From Caballeronia terrestris (GTDB lineage: Bacteria; Pseudomonadota; Gammaproteobacteria; Burkholderiales; Burkholderiaceae): a stretch of DNA of 64,000 nucleotides. Shown one piece after another: positions 1-9,673 of the stretch (position 1 is the stretch's first letter; each line of letters opens with the position of its first letter). The stretch covers positions 186,001-250,000 of the forward strand of contig NZ_FCOL02000002.1 of NCBI RefSeq assembly GCF_001544515.1. The letters are read 5' to 3'. A program made the translations under genes and the position numbers. The notes beneath the pieces are model-generated. The model was not told the origin of the DNA. It searched no databases and saw only the letters and a program-made list of their open reading frames with translations.

Positions 1-1
1 C

Positions 2-1579
2 AGCGGCATCGAAGCGCTTCCGTTCTGGCATTACCTCGTCGCCGCCGTGCTCGGCGCGGCGAACACGCTCTCTTTCGCGCCGACGCCGCACGGCGGCTGG
101 GTCGAGATCGTCGTCTTTACGCTGTTTTTCGCGTGGCTTTCGCGCACGAACGGCTGGAAAAGCGCTGCGCTGACTGGCTGGGCGTTCGGCTTCGGCAATT
201 TCGTGACGGGCGTCTGGTGGCTCTACGTCAGCATGCATTTCTATGGCGGCATGGCCGCGCCGCTCGCGGCGGCGGCCGTCGCGCTGTTTTCGCTGTATCT
301 CGCGCTATATCCGGCGGCGGCGGCGGTCGTATGGTCGCTAGTGGCGGGGCGTGCGCGCTTTGATGAAGACGAAATCAGCGCCAAAAAAGAGCCGCGCTTC
401 ATCCCGACCTGGCACGGCGCGTTCGCGTTCGCGAGTGCCTGGGCGCTCGGCGAATGGTTGCGTGGGCTCGTATTCACCGGTTTTCCATGGCTCGCGAGCG
501 GTTACGCGCAAGTCGACGGACCGCTTGCCGGATACGGCGCGGTGGCAGGCGTGTATGGCGTCGGCTGGGTGCTCGCGCTCGTGGCCGCGCTCATCGTGCA
601 GGCGCTCTACAGCGCTCGGCGCGCGAGCGTCGCCCCGGCTTTGGCGGCGGCAGCGCTGACCGTCGCGGGAATGCTGCTCTCGCTCGTCCAGTGGACGACG
701 CCCGCAAACTCGCCGCTCACCGTGCGGCTGATCCAGGGCAACGTGAAGCAGGAAATGAAGTTCGAGCAGGAAGGCGTGAACGAATCGCTCGCGCTCTATC
801 AGCGGCTGATCACCGAAAAGCCTGCCGATCTCATCGTCACGCCCGAAACCGCGTTTCCGGTTCTGGCCGTCCAGGTGCCGCAGGACCTCGCGCTTTCACT
901 GCGCAATTTCGCAGACACGACCAAATCGTCGATCCTGTTCGGCGCGGTGGGCGTGACGATCACGCCCGAAGGCCGCGCGACCGATTTCACGAACAGCCTC
1001 TTTGGCATCGCGCCCGGCTCGTTCGATGTGTATCGCTACGACAAACATCACCTCGTGCCGTTCGGCGAATTCGTACCGCTCGGGTTTCACTGGTTCGTCA
1101 AGTTGATGGGCATTCCGCTCGGCGATCTCGCGCGCGGACCTGCCGTGCAGAAGTCGTTTTTCGTGCGCAATCAGCCGATTGCCGTCGATATCTGTTACGA
1201 GGACATCTTCGGTGAGGAGATCGCGCGGACGCTGCGCGGGCAGGAGGCGCCGGCGGGCATCCTCGTGAATTCGACGAACCTCGCGTGGTTCGGCAACACG
1301 ATCGCGCTCGACCAGCACCTCCAGATCGCGCGGATGCGGTCTATCGAAACCGGCCGTCCGATGCTGCGCGCGACCAATACCGGCATGACGGCGGTGATCG
1401 CGGCAACCGGCGAAGTCGTCTCGAAATTGCCGACGTACACCACAGGCACGCTCGAAGCGCACGTTCAAGGGACGTCGGGACGCACGCCTTACGTGACGAG
1501 CGGAAATCTGACGGTGATCGTCGTTTCGCTCGTGCTGCTCGCATTGGGATTCGCGTTCGCGCCTTCGCGGCGCAAGTGA
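2..1579 (+). CDS. lnt: Apolipoprotein N-acyltransferase, 5'-partial
   Basis: Adds the third acyl chain to the N-terminal cysteine of outer-membrane lipoproteins, acting in the inner membrane with its active site facing the periplasm. The frame is open to the left edge, so the true start is outside the window; 525 residues are visible and an internal GTG at 47 should not be taken as the start. Several N-terminal membrane segments are followed by a nitrilase domain. The expected catalytic triad can be read: Glu in TPETAFPVL (near nt 845), Lys in YDKHHLVPFGEF (near nt 1042) and Cys in DICYEDIFGE (near nt 1193). A last hydrophobic helix and a basic tail (PSRRK) close the protein. glyQ follows after about 150 bp. 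Confidence 0.95.
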   Translation, partial: SGIEALPFWHYLVAAVLGAANTLSFAPTPHGGWVEIVVFTLFFAWLSRTNGWKSAALTGWAFGFGNFVTGVWWLYVSMHFYGGMAAPLAAAAVALFSLYLALYPAAAAVVWSLVAGRARFDEDEISAKKEPRFIPTWHGAFAFASAWALGEWLRGLVFTGFPWLASGYAQVDGPLAGYGAVAGVYGVGWVLALVAALIVQALYSARRASVAPALAAAALTVAGMLLSLVQWTTPANSPLTVRLIQGNVKQEMKFEQEGVNESLALYQRLITEKPADLIVTPETAFPVLAVQVPQDLALSLRNFADTTKSSILFGAVGVTITPEGRATDFTNSLFGIAPGSFDVYRYDKHHLVPFGEFVPLGFHWFVKLMGIPLGDLARGPAVQKSFFVRNQPIAVDICYEDIFGEEIARTLRGQEAPAGILVNSTNLAWFGNTIALDQHLQIARMRSIETGRPMLRATNTGMTAVIAATGEVVSKLPTYTTGTLEAHVQGTSGRTPYVTSGNLTVIVVSLVLLALGFAFAPSRRK

Positions 1580-1641
1580 ACGTGCGGGGCGGCCGTCGCC
1601 GCCCCCGAATACCCCAAAAGTCGCACAAGCCCCCCATACCC

Positions 1642-1662
1642 GCTAAAATTCAACGTTTTAGC
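1642..1662 (+). promoter_or_regulatory. AT-rich palindrome with a -10-like hexamer upstream of glyQ
   Basis: TAAAAT at 1644-1649 lies inside an imperfect inverted repeat (GCTAAAA, spacer, TTTTAGC) between lnt and glyQ. It could be part of the glyQ promoter, but I see no good -35 box. There is no T-run to make it a clear lnt terminator. Weak call. Confidence 0.3.
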
Positions 1663-1727
1663 ACTTTGGCCGGCCCGCTTTCGTCGTCGTGACGCTCAAG
1701 CCGCTCCGGCCCGCCTCAAAGGCAATC

Positions 1728-2735
1728 ATGCTCACTTTTCAGCAAATCATCCTGACGCTGCAATCCTATTGGGACAACAAGGGTTGCGCGCTTCTCCAGC
1801 CGATCGACATGGAAGTCGGCGCCGGCACCTCGCACGTCCACACGTTTCTGCGCGCGATCGGCCCGGAACCGTGGCGCGCCGCCTACGTGCAGCCGTCGCG
1901 CCGCCCGAAGGACGGCCGTTACGGCGACAACCCGAACCGCCTCCAGCACTACTACCAGTATCAGGTCGTGCTGAAGCCCGCGCCGGAAAACATCCTCGAC
2001 CTGTACCTCGGCTCGCTTAAAGCGCTCGGCTTCGACCTGAAGCAGAACGACGTGCGCTTCGTCGAGGACGACTGGGAAAACCCGACGCTCGGCGCGTGGG
2101 GACTCGGATGGGAAGTCTGGCTGAACGGCATGGAAGTGACGCAGTTCACGTACTTCCAGCAAGTGGGCGGCATCGACTGCAAGCCGGTGCTCGGCGAGAT
2201 CACCTACGGTCTGGAACGCCTCGCGATGTATCTGCAAAAGGTCGAGAACGTATACGACCTCGTCTGGACCGAATGGGAAGAAGACGGCCAGAACGGCAAG
2301 GAAACGCGCCGCCTGACCTACGGCGACGTCTATCACCAGAACGAAGTCGAGCAATCCACCTATAACTTCGAGCACGCCAACGTCGAGTTGCTGTTCGGCT
2401 TCTTCAACAGCTACGAGGCCGAAGCGAAGAAGATGATCGACGCGAAGCTCGCCCTGCCCGCCTATGAGCTCGTGCTGAAAGCCGGCCACACGTTCAACCT
2501 GCTCGACGCGCGCGGCGCGATCTCGGTCACAGAACGCGCGGCTTATATCGGCCGGATTCGCGCGCTGTCGCGGCTCGTCGCGCAGGCGTACTACGATTCG
2601 CGCGAGGCGCTCGGATTCCCGATGCTCGGGAATCCGGTGCATCCGGCGGCCGGCCTCACCACCGATGAACACGACGCCGCCATGCCCGCCTGGGCGCCGC
2701 CACTGAAGGTCGAACGCAACATCGACCAGGTTTGA
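1728..2735 (+). CDS. glyQ: Glycine--tRNA ligase alpha subunit
   Basis: Catalytic subunit of the bacterial alpha2beta2 glycyl-tRNA synthetase; it activates glycine and charges tRNA-Gly in the cytoplasm. The 335-residue protein starts [12 protein letters not shown] and carries the hallmark blocks [30 protein letters not shown] and [14 protein letters not shown] chose the ATG at 1728 because family proteins start this way; an in-frame start at 1689 would only add unrelated residues. Length is slightly above the E. coli protein (about 303), with a longer C-terminus. glyS starts 17 nt after the stop, so the two subunits are surely co-transcribed. Confidence 0.97.
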   Translation: MLTFQQIILTLQSYWDNKGCALLQPIDMEVGAGTSHVHTFLRAIGPEPWRAAYVQPSRRPKDGRYGDNPNRLQHYYQYQVVLKPAPENILDLYLGSLKALGFDLKQNDVRFVEDDWENPTLGAWGLGWEVWLNGMEVTQFTYFQQVGGIDCKPVLGEITYGLERLAMYLQKVENVYDLVWTEWEEDGQNGKETRRLTYGDVYHQNEVEQSTYNFEHANVELLFGFFNSYEAEAKKMIDAKLALPAYELVLKAGHTFNLLDARGAISVTERAAYIGRIRALSRLVAQAYYDSREALGFPMLGNPVHPAAGLTTDEHDAAMPAWAPPLKVERNIDQV

Positions 2736-2752
2736 CGAGACACGAAAGAACA

Positions 2753-4852
2753 ATGACGCAATCCAATCAAGCCACCCTGCTCGTCGAGCTGCTCACCGAA
2801 GAACTGCCGCCGAAAGCGCTCGCGCGCCTCGGCACCGCGTTCGCCGAAGGCATCGTGCAACGTCTCGCCGCGCGCGATCTGATCGACGGCGAGCCGCAGT
2901 TTGAGAAATACGCGACGCCGCGACGCCTCGCGGTCATGGTCAAGAACGTGCGCACGGTCGCACCGGAAAGGCAGGTGCGCGAAAAGGTGCTACCGGTTTC
3001 CGTCGCGCTCGATAAAGATGGCCAGCCCACGCCGCCGCTCGCGAAGAAGCTCGCGGCGCTCGGCTTCCCCGACTTCCCGCTCGCCGAACTCGAACGCGCG
3101 CAGGACGGCAAGGCCGAAGCGTTTTTCCTGCGCTACGCGGCGCCCGGCGCAACGCTCGCCGACGGCTTGCAGGCGGCGCTCGACGAAACGCTCGCGAAGT
3201 TGCCGATCCCGAAGGTCATGACCTACCAGCGCCCCGACGGCACCAACGTGCAGTTCGTGCGCCCGGTGCAGCGGCTCGTCGCACTGCATGGCCGCGAGAT
3301 CGTGCCGGTAACGGCGCTCGGCATCGATTCCGACGATACGACGATCGGCCATCGCTTCATGTCGCACGGTTTCGTCGCGATCCCGAACGCCGACGGCTAC
3401 GCGGAAACGCTGATGTCGAAGGCGCACGTGGTTGCGAGTTTCGAGGACCGCAAGGAATCGATCCGCACGCAGTTGCGGGCGTTCGCGGGCGAAGATCGCG
3501 TCGTGATGCCCGAAGCGCTGCTCGATGAAGTGAACGCGCTGGTCGAATGGCCGGTGGTGTATCAGTGCCACTTCGGCGAGGAATTCCTGCAGGTGCCGCA
3601 GGAGTGCCTGATCCTCACGATGCAGACCAACCAGAAGTATTTCGCGCTGACCGACGCGAACGGCAAGCTGCGCTCGCGCTTCCTGATCGTGTCGAACATC
3701 GATACGAAGACGCCCGCCGATATCGTCGAAGGCAACGAGCGCGTCGTGCGCCCGCGTCTCGCCGACGCGAAGTTCTTCTTCGAGCAGGACAAGAAGAAGC
3801 GCCTCGCCGATCGCGTGCCGCTGCTCGCGAACGTCGTGTATCACAACAGGCTCGGCTCGCAGTTGCAGCGCGTCGAGCGCCTCGAAGCGCTCGCGGGCGA
3901 GATCGCGCCGATGATCGGCGTCGATGTCGCATTGACGAAGCGCGCCGCGCGGCTCGCGAAGGCGGACTTGCTCACCGACATGGTCGGCGAATTCCCCGAG
4001 CTGCAAGGCACGATGGGCACGTACTACGCGCGCCACGACGGCGAGCCGGAAGAGGTCGCGCTCGCATCGTCGGAGCATTATCAGCCGCGCTTCTCGGGCG
4101 ACGAAACGCCTTCGACGGGCGTCGGCTGCGCGGTCGCGCTCGCGGACAAGCTGGAGACGATCGTCGGCATCTGGGGTATCGGACTGCAGCCGACCGGCGA
4201 GAAAGATCCGTTCGCGCTGCGCCGTCACGCGCTCGGCGTGCTGCGCATCCTGCTGGAAAAGCGTCTCGCGATCGACCTGATCGACCTCGTGCGCGCCGCG
4301 CAAAAGCAGTTCGCGGACAACCCGCAAGTCGCCGAGTCGACGGATGCGATCTACGCGTTCTTCATGGACCGCCTGCGCGGCGTGCTGCGCGAACGCGGCT
4401 TCAACGCGACCGAAATCGACGCCGTGCTGAGCCTCGACCCCACGCGTCTCGACGACATCGTCGCGCGCCTCGATGCCGTGCGCGAATTCACCGCGCTGCC
4501 CGAAGCGGCATCGCTTGCGGCGGCGAACAAGCGCATCTCGAATATCCTGAAGAAGTCGACCGAATCGGTGCCGTCGAGCGTGAATCCCGCGCTTCTCGTC
4601 GAAGCCGCCGAGAAGGCGCTCTACGCGCAGCTCGAGCAAGTCGCGCCGCGCGTGCAGGGCCAGCTTGCCGAGCGCAACTACACGGAAGCGCTGTCGGCCC
4701 TCGCCGCGTTGCGCGATGCCGTCGATACGTTCTTCAACGACGTCATGGTGAACGCGGAAGACCCGGCGCTGCGCGGCAACCGGCTGGCTCTTCTCGGCGC
4801 GCTGCATCAGCAGATGAATTGCGTCGCTGACATTTCGAAGCTCGCTGCGTAA
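2753..4852 (+). CDS. glyS: Glycine--tRNA ligase beta subunit
   Basis: Partner of GlyQ; the beta subunit supplies tRNA recognition and the anticodon-binding region. The 699-residue protein opens with [15 protein letters not shown], the family's usual N-terminus, and includes [19 protein letters not shown] and the HD-like segment [20 protein letters not shown]. The DALR-type anticodon-binding region occupies roughly the last 130 residues. I chose the ATG at 2753; an in-frame TTG at 2732 overlaps the glyQ stop and would add seven residues. gmhB follows 23 nt after the stop. Confidence 0.97.
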   Translation: MTQSNQATLLVELLTEELPPKALARLGTAFAEGIVQRLAARDLIDGEPQFEKYATPRRLAVMVKNVRTVAPERQVREKVLPVSVALDKDGQPTPPLAKKLAALGFPDFPLAELERAQDGKAEAFFLRYAAPGATLADGLQAALDETLAKLPIPKVMTYQRPDGTNVQFVRPVQRLVALHGREIVPVTALGIDSDDTTIGHRFMSHGFVAIPNADGYAETLMSKAHVVASFEDRKESIRTQLRAFAGEDRVVMPEALLDEVNALVEWPVVYQCHFGEEFLQVPQECLILTMQTNQKYFALTDANGKLRSRFLIVSNIDTKTPADIVEGNERVVRPRLADAKFFFEQDKKKRLADRVPLLANVVYHNRLGSQLQRVERLEALAGEIAPMIGVDVALTKRAARLAKADLLTDMVGEFPELQGTMGTYYARHDGEPEEVALASSEHYQPRFSGDETPSTGVGCAVALADKLETIVGIWGIGLQPTGEKDPFALRRHALGVLRILLEKRLAIDLIDLVRAAQKQFADNPQVAESTDAIYAFFMDRLRGVLRERGFNATEIDAVLSLDPTRLDDIVARLDAVREFTALPEAASLAAANKRISNILKKSTESVPSSVNPALLVEAAEKALYAQLEQVAPRVQGQLAERNYTEALSALAALRDAVDTFFNDVMVNAEDPALRGNRLALLGALHQQMNCVADISKLAA

Positions 4853-4875
4853 CGCTAGAAGGCACCGGCCCGCCC

Positions 4876-5433
4876 ATGAACACGAACCGCAAACTCGTCA
4901 TTCTCGATCGCGACGGCGTGATCAACGTCGATTCCGACGCTTTCATCAAGTCGCCCGACGAATGGGTCGCGATTGCCGGCAGCCTCGACGCCATCGCGCG
5001 CCTGAACCAGGCCGGCTGGCATGTGGCGATCGCGTCGAACCAGTCGGGCATCGGGCGCGGTCTCTTCGACATGGCCGAGCTCAACGCAATGCATCAGAAG
5101 ATGAATCGCGCGGCGGCGGCAGTGGGCGGACGGATCGACGCGGTCTTTTTCTGCCCGCACACCGCCGAGGATCAATGCGATTGCAGGAAGCCGAAGCCCG
5201 GCATGCTGCAGCAGATCATCGACCGCTTCGAGATCGATCCGGAAGACACGCCGGTGGTCGGCGACTCGCTGCGCGACCTGCAAGCGGGCGCGACGCTCGG
5301 CTTTCCGGTGCATCTGGTGCTGACCGGCAAGGGACAGAAAACGCTCGCGGCCGGCAACCTGCCGGAGGGTACGAAGGTACACAAGGACCTGCGCACATTC
5401 GTGCTCGACTTCCTCGCCGTGCAACACGATTGA
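4876..5433 (+). CDS. gmhB: D-glycero-beta-D-manno-heptose 1,7-bisphosphate 7-phosphatase
   Basis: HAD-superfamily phosphatase of the ADP-heptose branch of LPS inner-core synthesis, acting in the cytoplasm. The 185-residue protein has HAD motif I (LDRDGVINVDSD), motif II within IASNQSGIGRG, the GmhB zinc-binding cysteine/histidine loop (CPHTAEDQCDCRKPKPGM) and motif IV (VVGDSLRDLQAG). The zinc loop separates it from plain histidinol-phosphatase-type HAD enzymes. It sits between glyS and an acyltransferase gene, in a run of envelope and translation genes on the same strand. Confidence 0.92.
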   Translation: MNTNRKLVILDRDGVINVDSDAFIKSPDEWVAIAGSLDAIARLNQAGWHVAIASNQSGIGRGLFDMAELNAMHQKMNRAAAAVGGRIDAVFFCPHTAEDQCDCRKPKPGMLQQIIDRFEIDPEDTPVVGDSLRDLQAGATLGFPVHLVLTGKGQKTLAAGNLPEGTKVHKDLRTFVLDFLAVQHD

Positions 5434-5473
5434 CGCGCTCACTCCGCGCACCATAACAATCTCAAGCAAAACA

Positions 5474-6247
5474 ATGCGCTTCATCCGTTCGCTGTTGCTG
5501 CTGGCTTACTTCGTCGTGTACACGGTGCCGTACGCGATCGCGTGCTTCATCGCGTTTCCGTTCCTGCGCGCCGATCGGCGCTACTGGATGGCCGCCGGCT
5601 GGTGCAAGTCGACGATCGTGGTGCTGCGCTACCTGAACGGCATCCGCTATACGATCATGGGCTTCGAAAATCTGCCCGACGGTCCCGCCGTGCTGCTCTC
5701 GAAGCATCAGTCCGCGTGGGAGACGATCGCGTTTCCCGCGCTGATGCCGCGCCCGCTCTGCTACGTGTTCAAGCGCGAACTGCTCTTCGTGCCGTTCTTC
5801 GGCTGGGCGCTGGGCTTGCTGAAAATGGTGCACATCGACCGCAAGCAGGGCAAGGACGCGTTCGCGTCGGTGGCGCGGCAAGGCCGTGCGCGCATGGACG
5901 AAGGCGCGTGGGTCATCATGTTTCCCGAAGGCACGCGCACGCGCGTCGGCAGCCAGGGCAAGTACAAGACGGGCGGCGCACGCTTCGCGGTCGCGACGGG
6001 GGCGCCGGTCGTGCCGATCGCGCACAACGCCGGGCACGTCTGGCCGCGCCATTCGTTTCTCAAATATGCGGGTATAGTCACGGTGTCGATCGGCAAGCCG
6101 ATCGACACTGCGGGTCTCACGGCGGAAGAGGTCAATCAGCGCGTGGAGGCCTGGATCGAGGCGGAAATGCGTCGTATCGACCCGGCTGCCTACAGTTCGT
6201 CGGATGCAGGTTCGAGCGAGGCCGAGCGCGTGCCCGCCGGCCGCTGA
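5474..6247 (+). CDS. plsC: 1-acyl-sn-glycerol-3-phosphate acyltransferase
   Basis: Makes phosphatidic acid from lysophosphatidic acid at the inner membrane. The 257-residue protein begins with a hydrophobic segment (residues 5-30, LLLLAYFVVYTVPYAIACF). The acyltransferase blocks are KHQSAWETI (the HX4-acid motif, with Glu where many PlsC proteins have Asp), FKRELLFVPFFGW, MFPEGTRTR and VVPIAHNAG. The Glu variant is common in betaproteobacterial members, so I do not see it as loss of function. It lies 40 nt after gmhB, and the next gene starts 82 nt downstream. Confidence 0.88.
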   Translation: MRFIRSLLLLAYFVVYTVPYAIACFIAFPFLRADRRYWMAAGWCKSTIVVLRYLNGIRYTIMGFENLPDGPAVLLSKHQSAWETIAFPALMPRPLCYVFKRELLFVPFFGWALGLLKMVHIDRKQGKDAFASVARQGRARMDEGAWVIMFPEGTRTRVGSQGKYKTGGARFAVATGAPVVPIAHNAGHVWPRHSFLKYAGIVTVSIGKPIDTAGLTAEEVNQRVEAWIEAEMRRIDPAAYSSSDAGSSEAERVPAGR

Positions 6248-6329
6248 ATCGACCGCATCAACGCCGAGCCGCGCATTGCCTTTTTCGTTCTTCTCGTCAT
6301 TCCTGCGCCGCGAGCGCAAAGCTGAGCCG

Positions 6330-7238
6330 ATGCAGAAGCCCCCATCGCGGCAGCGCCCCGCTGTCGCGCTCGACAACCTGCAACTCGATCTGCCGTTCGC
6401 CGATGCACCGGCGAGCGCCGCGCCCGCGTCGCCGATCCCCCCTACGCCCGCCCCTCTGCGTGGCGACATCGCGCCCGCCGAACCTGCCGCGCCTCCCACC
6501 TTCGCTCCCGATGGCACGCGCATGCGCCGGCTCGTGCTCGGTCAGCGCACGCTCGATTACCGGTTGAAGCGTTCGTCGCGCCGCACGATCGGCTTCACGA
6601 TCGACGGCACGGGACTCGCGATCACCGCGCCGCGCTGGGTCACGCTCGCCGACATCGAAAGCGCAATCGTCGACAAGCAGAAGTGGATTTTCAAGAAGCT
6701 TGCGGAGTGGCAGACGCGGGTCGAGCAGCGCGCGCTGCCGCGCATCGACTGGAAGGACGGCGCGCAGTTTCCGTATCTCGGCAAGACGATCCGCGTGTCG
6801 CTCGGGTCGGCGAAAAGCGCGCTTCACTTCGATGTCGAGAGCGGCGTGCTATCGCTCGCGCTGCCCGCGCTGGCCGATCCGCAGCAGATCAAGGATCGCG
6901 TGCAGGGCTGGCTGCAGACCGAAGCGAAGCGCATTTTCGGCGATCGGTTGCGCGTCTATGCGCAGAAGCTGGGCGTCGAGTTTCGGACGTATGCGCTGTC
7001 GTCGGCGGCGACGCGCTGGGGCAGTTGTTCCAGCGACGGCAAGATTCGTCTCAATTGGCGGCTGATCCACTTTCCCGTTTCGATCATCGATTACGTCGTC
7101 GCGCATGAACTGGCGCATCTGCGCGAGATGAACCACAGCCCGCGATTCTGGGAAACCGTCGAATCGATTTTTCCCGAGTTTCGCGAAGCGCGGCATACGC
7201 TCAAGCACCATCCACCGGAGCTGTTGCCGGCGCTCTGA
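6330..7238 (+). CDS. YgjP-like (DUF45) zinc metallopeptidase
   Basis: A 302-residue protein with the zinc-peptidase signature HELAHLREMNHSPRFW near the C-terminus: HExxH, then a third His in the NHSPRFW block. This is the YgjP/WLM-type M48-like fold. Its cellular substrate is unknown to me. The first 60 or so residues are rich in Pro and Ala and probably disordered. Several starts are possible: ATG 6330 (MQKPPSRQ) is chosen because the upstream in-frame ATG at 6204 would lie inside plsC and add low-complexity sequence. TRWGSCSSDGKIRLNW is a further conserved block of the family. Confidence 0.8.
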   Translation: MQKPPSRQRPAVALDNLQLDLPFADAPASAAPASPIPPTPAPLRGDIAPAEPAAPPTFAPDGTRMRRLVLGQRTLDYRLKRSSRRTIGFTIDGTGLAITAPRWVTLADIESAIVDKQKWIFKKLAEWQTRVEQRALPRIDWKDGAQFPYLGKTIRVSLGSAKSALHFDVESGVLSLALPALADPQQIKDRVQGWLQTEAKRIFGDRLRVYAQKLGVEFRTYALSSAATRWGSCSSDGKIRLNWRLIHFPVSIIDYVVAHELAHLREMNHSPRFWETVESIFPEFREARHTLKHHPPELLPAL

Positions 7239-7245
7239 GCACGCT

Positions 7246-7274
7246 CTGCAAGCGCGCGCGACGGGCGGTACAAT
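7246..7274 (+). promoter_or_regulatory. Candidate sigma-70 promoter of gloA
   Basis: A near-consensus -10 box, TACAAT at 7269-7274, is preceded by a weak -35 (CTGCAA, 7246-7251) with a 17-nt spacer. It lies 81 nt before gloA, in a gap where the upstream gene has just ended. Only the -10 is convincing. Confidence 0.4.
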
Positions 7275-7355
7275 TTTTTAGCCGGCCTCGGTGCGTCTTG
7301 CGATAGTGATGTCGCGGCGACGCGGGCCGCCAGAAATCAACAACAGGAACCCACC

Positions 7356-7742
7356 ATGCGACTTCTCCACACGATGCTGCGCGTCGGCGACTTGCAGCGC
7401 TCGATCGATTTCTACACGCGCATTCTCGGCATGAAAGTGCTGCGCCAGAGCGAAAACACCGAATACAAGTACACGCTGGCGTTCGTCGGCTACGGCGACG
7501 AGAGCGAAACCAGCGTGCTCGAACTCACTTACAACTGGGGCGTCGACAAGTACGAGATGGGCACGGCTTACGGCCACATCGCGCTCGAAGTCGATAACGC
7601 CGCGGGCGCGTGCGACCGCATCCGCGAGGCAGGCGGCAAGGTGACGCGCGAAGCCGGTCCGGTGAAAGGCGGCACGACGGTGATCGCGTTCGTCGAGGAT
7701 CCGGACGGCTACAAAGTCGAACTCATCGAAAGGCATTCCTGA
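7356..7742 (+). CDS. gloA: Lactoylglutathione lyase (glyoxalase I)
   Basis: Converts the glutathione-methylglyoxal hemithioacetal to S-lactoylglutathione, detoxifying methylglyoxal in the cytoplasm. The 128-residue protein has the short Ni-type glyoxalase I layout. All four metal ligands are readable: His5 ([10 protein letters not shown]), Glu in VLELTYNWG, His in AYGHIALEV and Glu in GYKVELIER. Length matches the bacterial family (about 130). It has its own likely promoter 81 nt upstream. A Shine-Dalgarno-like AACAGGAA precedes the ATG. Confidence 0.95.
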   Translation: MRLLHTMLRVGDLQRSIDFYTRILGMKVLRQSENTEYKYTLAFVGYGDESETSVLELTYNWGVDKYEMGTAYGHIALEVDNAAGACDRIREAGGKVTREAGPVKGGTTVIAFVEDPDGYKVELIERHS

Positions 7743-7865
7743 GCGGTTCATCGCTTGGGGGAAAGGCGCGACCCTACGCGCAACCCCGCCTTTCGCGCGC
7801 GCCGGTGATTGGTGGCAAAATCGACGCTCCAAAACAGTGCACGCGCCGATGCGTTCGTAAAGCCG

Positions 7866-8819
7866 ATGAGCACCCCCGCCCTTTCCCTACGTCGCGCGCC
7901 CGACGCGACGGCCGTCATCGTGATGGTCGCCTTATGCGCCGCGTGGGGCTTCCAGCAGGTGGCGATCAAGGAAGCGAACGCATCGTTCCCGCCGATGCTG
8001 CAAGCCGGCGTTCGCTCGGCAATCGCGACGGTCCTCGTCTGGTTCTGGACGCGCTCGCGCGGCACCTCGCTCTTCCAGCGCGACGACACGCTTGGCGCCG
8101 GCTTGCTCGCGGGCGTGCTGTTCGGCGGCGAGTTCGTCTGCATTTTCTTCGGCCTGACGCTCACGACGGCCACGCGCATGGCCGTGTTCATCTACACCGC
8201 GCCGTGCTTCACGGCGCTCGGCTTGCACTGGTTCGTCGCGGGGGAAAAGTTGCGCCGCGTGCAGTGGCTCGGCATCGCCGTGGCGTTTTGCGGCATGGCG
8301 CTCGCCTTCGCCGACGGCTTCCTGCACGGCAATCCAAACGCGACGTCGACGCTGCGTGGCGCGACGTCGACGCTGCGTGGCATCGCGGGCGATGCGCTCG
8401 GCGTGCTCGGCGGCCTGCTGTGGGCCGCGACGACCGTTGTCGTGCGCGCGACGTCGCTCGCTCATGCAAGCGCGAGCAAGACGCTCTTCTATCAACTGGC
8501 GGTATCGGCGGTGCTGTTGCTGGCGCTTGCGTTCGGACTCGGCCAGACGCATGTGAGCGCGGTGACGCCGATTGCGCTCGCGAGCCTCGCGTATCAGGCG
8601 ATCGTCGTCGCGTTCATCAGCTATTTGACGTGGTTCTGGCTGCTGACGCGCTATATGGCGTCGCGGCTCTCGGTGTTTTCGTTCCTGACGCCGATTTTCG
8701 GTGTGACCTTTGGCGTCGTGCTCCTGGGTGAGCACTTCACGCTGCGATTCATGATCGCCGCGGCGATGGTGTTGACGGGCATCGCGCTCGTCAACAAACC
8801 CGCGCGGCGCACCGCGTAA
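7866..8819 (+). CDS. DMT-family (EamA) transporter
   Basis: A 317-residue inner-membrane protein with about ten hydrophobic segments arranged as two EamA repeats, the drug/metabolite transporter plan. The substrate cannot be told from sequence. The start at ATG 7866 (MSTPALSLRR) is chosen over an earlier in-frame GTG at 7809, which would add non-hydrophobic residues. A perfect 21-bp tandem duplication (8340-8381) adds the heptapeptide ATSTLRG twice in the loop between the two EamA halves and keeps the frame. The gene converges on rsmA, and the two stop codons are one base apart with no visible terminator between them. Confidence 0.85.
   Translation: MSTPALSLRRAPDATAVIVMVALCAAWGFQQVAIKEANASFPPMLQAGVRSAIATVLVWFWTRSRGTSLFQRDDTLGAGLLAGVLFGGEFVCIFFGLTLTTATRMAVFIYTAPCFTALGLHWFVAGEKLRRVQWLGIAVAFCGMALAFADGFLHGNPNATSTLRGATSTLRGIAGDALGVLGGLLWAATTVVVRATSLAHASASKTLFYQLAVSAVLLLALAFGLGQTHVSAVTPIALASLAYQAIVVAFISYLTWFWLLTRYMASRLSVFSFLTPIFGVTFGVVLLGEHFTLRFMIAAAMVLTGIALVNKPARRTA
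8340..8381 (+). repeat. 21-bp perfect direct tandem duplication inside the EamA gene
   Basis: Unit 1 is 8340-8360 and unit 2 is 8361-8381. Both encode ATSTLRG in frame, in a loop of the transporter. It looks like a recent slippage or duplication event. Confidence 0.95.
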
Positions 8820-8820
8820 T

Positions 8821-9636
8821 TCAGGCTCGCGCGGCGGTCACGACCTGCGCGAGCTTCACATATTCCGCGACGGGCACTTCCTCCGCGCGCCGCGCGAGAT
8901 CGAAGCCGAGCGCATCGAAATCCACCTTGTCGCGATACGCCGCGAGCGTATTGCGCATCATCTTGCGACGCTGCGAAAACGCCGCCTGCACGACCTCGCC
9001 GAGCACGCGCTCATCGACGGCCGGCAGTTCATGCGGCGCGAATGGAATCATTCTCACGATCGCGGAATTCACCTTCGGCGGCGGCTGGAAAGACTCGGGC
9101 GGCACGTCGATCATCTTGTCCATCACGTATCGGTATTGCAGCATCACGCTCAGCCGCCCGAAATCCTTCGTGCCCGGCTCGGCGATCATCCGGTCGACGA
9201 CTTCATCCTGCAGCATGAAATGCTGATCGATGACTTTCGACGCGAACGCCGTCAGATGAAACAGCAGCGGACTCGAAATGTTGTACGGCAAGTTGCCGAC
9301 GATCCGCAGCGACGGCTTGTCGCCTTCCAGCGCGAGCGAGCCGAAATCGAAGCCGAGGGCATCGCCGGAATGGAGCACGAGCAGGTCGGCGAAGCGCTTT
9401 TCGAGCCGCGCGATCAGGTCGCGATCCAACTCGACGGCATGCAGCGGCGACTCCGGCGTCGCGAGCCGCTCGATCAGGGGCGCGGTGAGCGCGGCGAGTC
9501 CCGGCCCGATTTCGACCATGCGCTCGCCGCGTTTTGGCGCGATCGTATCGACGATCGAATCGATCACGCCCTGATCGACGAGGAAGTTTTGCCCGAAGCG
9601 CTTGCGCGCGAAATGGCCCTGGTGCTTGGTCGACAT
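8821..9636 (-). CDS. rsmA: 16S rRNA (adenine1518/1519-N6)-dimethyltransferase
   Basis: KsgA/RsmA dimethylates two adjacent adenines in helix 45 of 16S rRNA late in 30S assembly. The 271-residue protein has the SAM-binding start RKRFGQNFL, motif I ([15 protein letters not shown]), motif II acidic residues ([11 protein letters not shown]) and the catalytic motif [13 protein letters not shown]. The C-terminal helical domain follows ([12 protein letters not shown]). It is the last gene of the lptD-surA-pdxA-rsmA set, 37 nt after pdxA, the same order found in many proteobacteria. Confidence 0.96.
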   Translation of the reverse strand: MSTKHQGHFARKRFGQNFLVDQGVIDSIVDTIAPKRGERMVEIGPGLAALTAPLIERLATPESPLHAVELDRDLIARLEKRFADLLVLHSGDALGFDFGSLALEGDKPSLRIVGNLPYNISSPLLFHLTAFASKVIDQHFMLQDEVVDRMIAEPGTKDFGRLSVMLQYRYVMDKMIDVPPESFQPPPKVNSAIVRMIPFAPHELPAVDERVLGEVVQAAFSQRRKMMRNTLAAYRDKVDFDALGFDLARRAEEVPVAEYVKLAQVVTAARA

Positions 9637-9673
9637 CGAAAGAACCGCTTTGAGACTGCGTGAATAAGGTGAA

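Noticed and set aside
4990..5456. Alternative frames over gmhB and plsC
   Set aside because: Shadow frames; the HAD and acyltransferase motifs fix the true frames.
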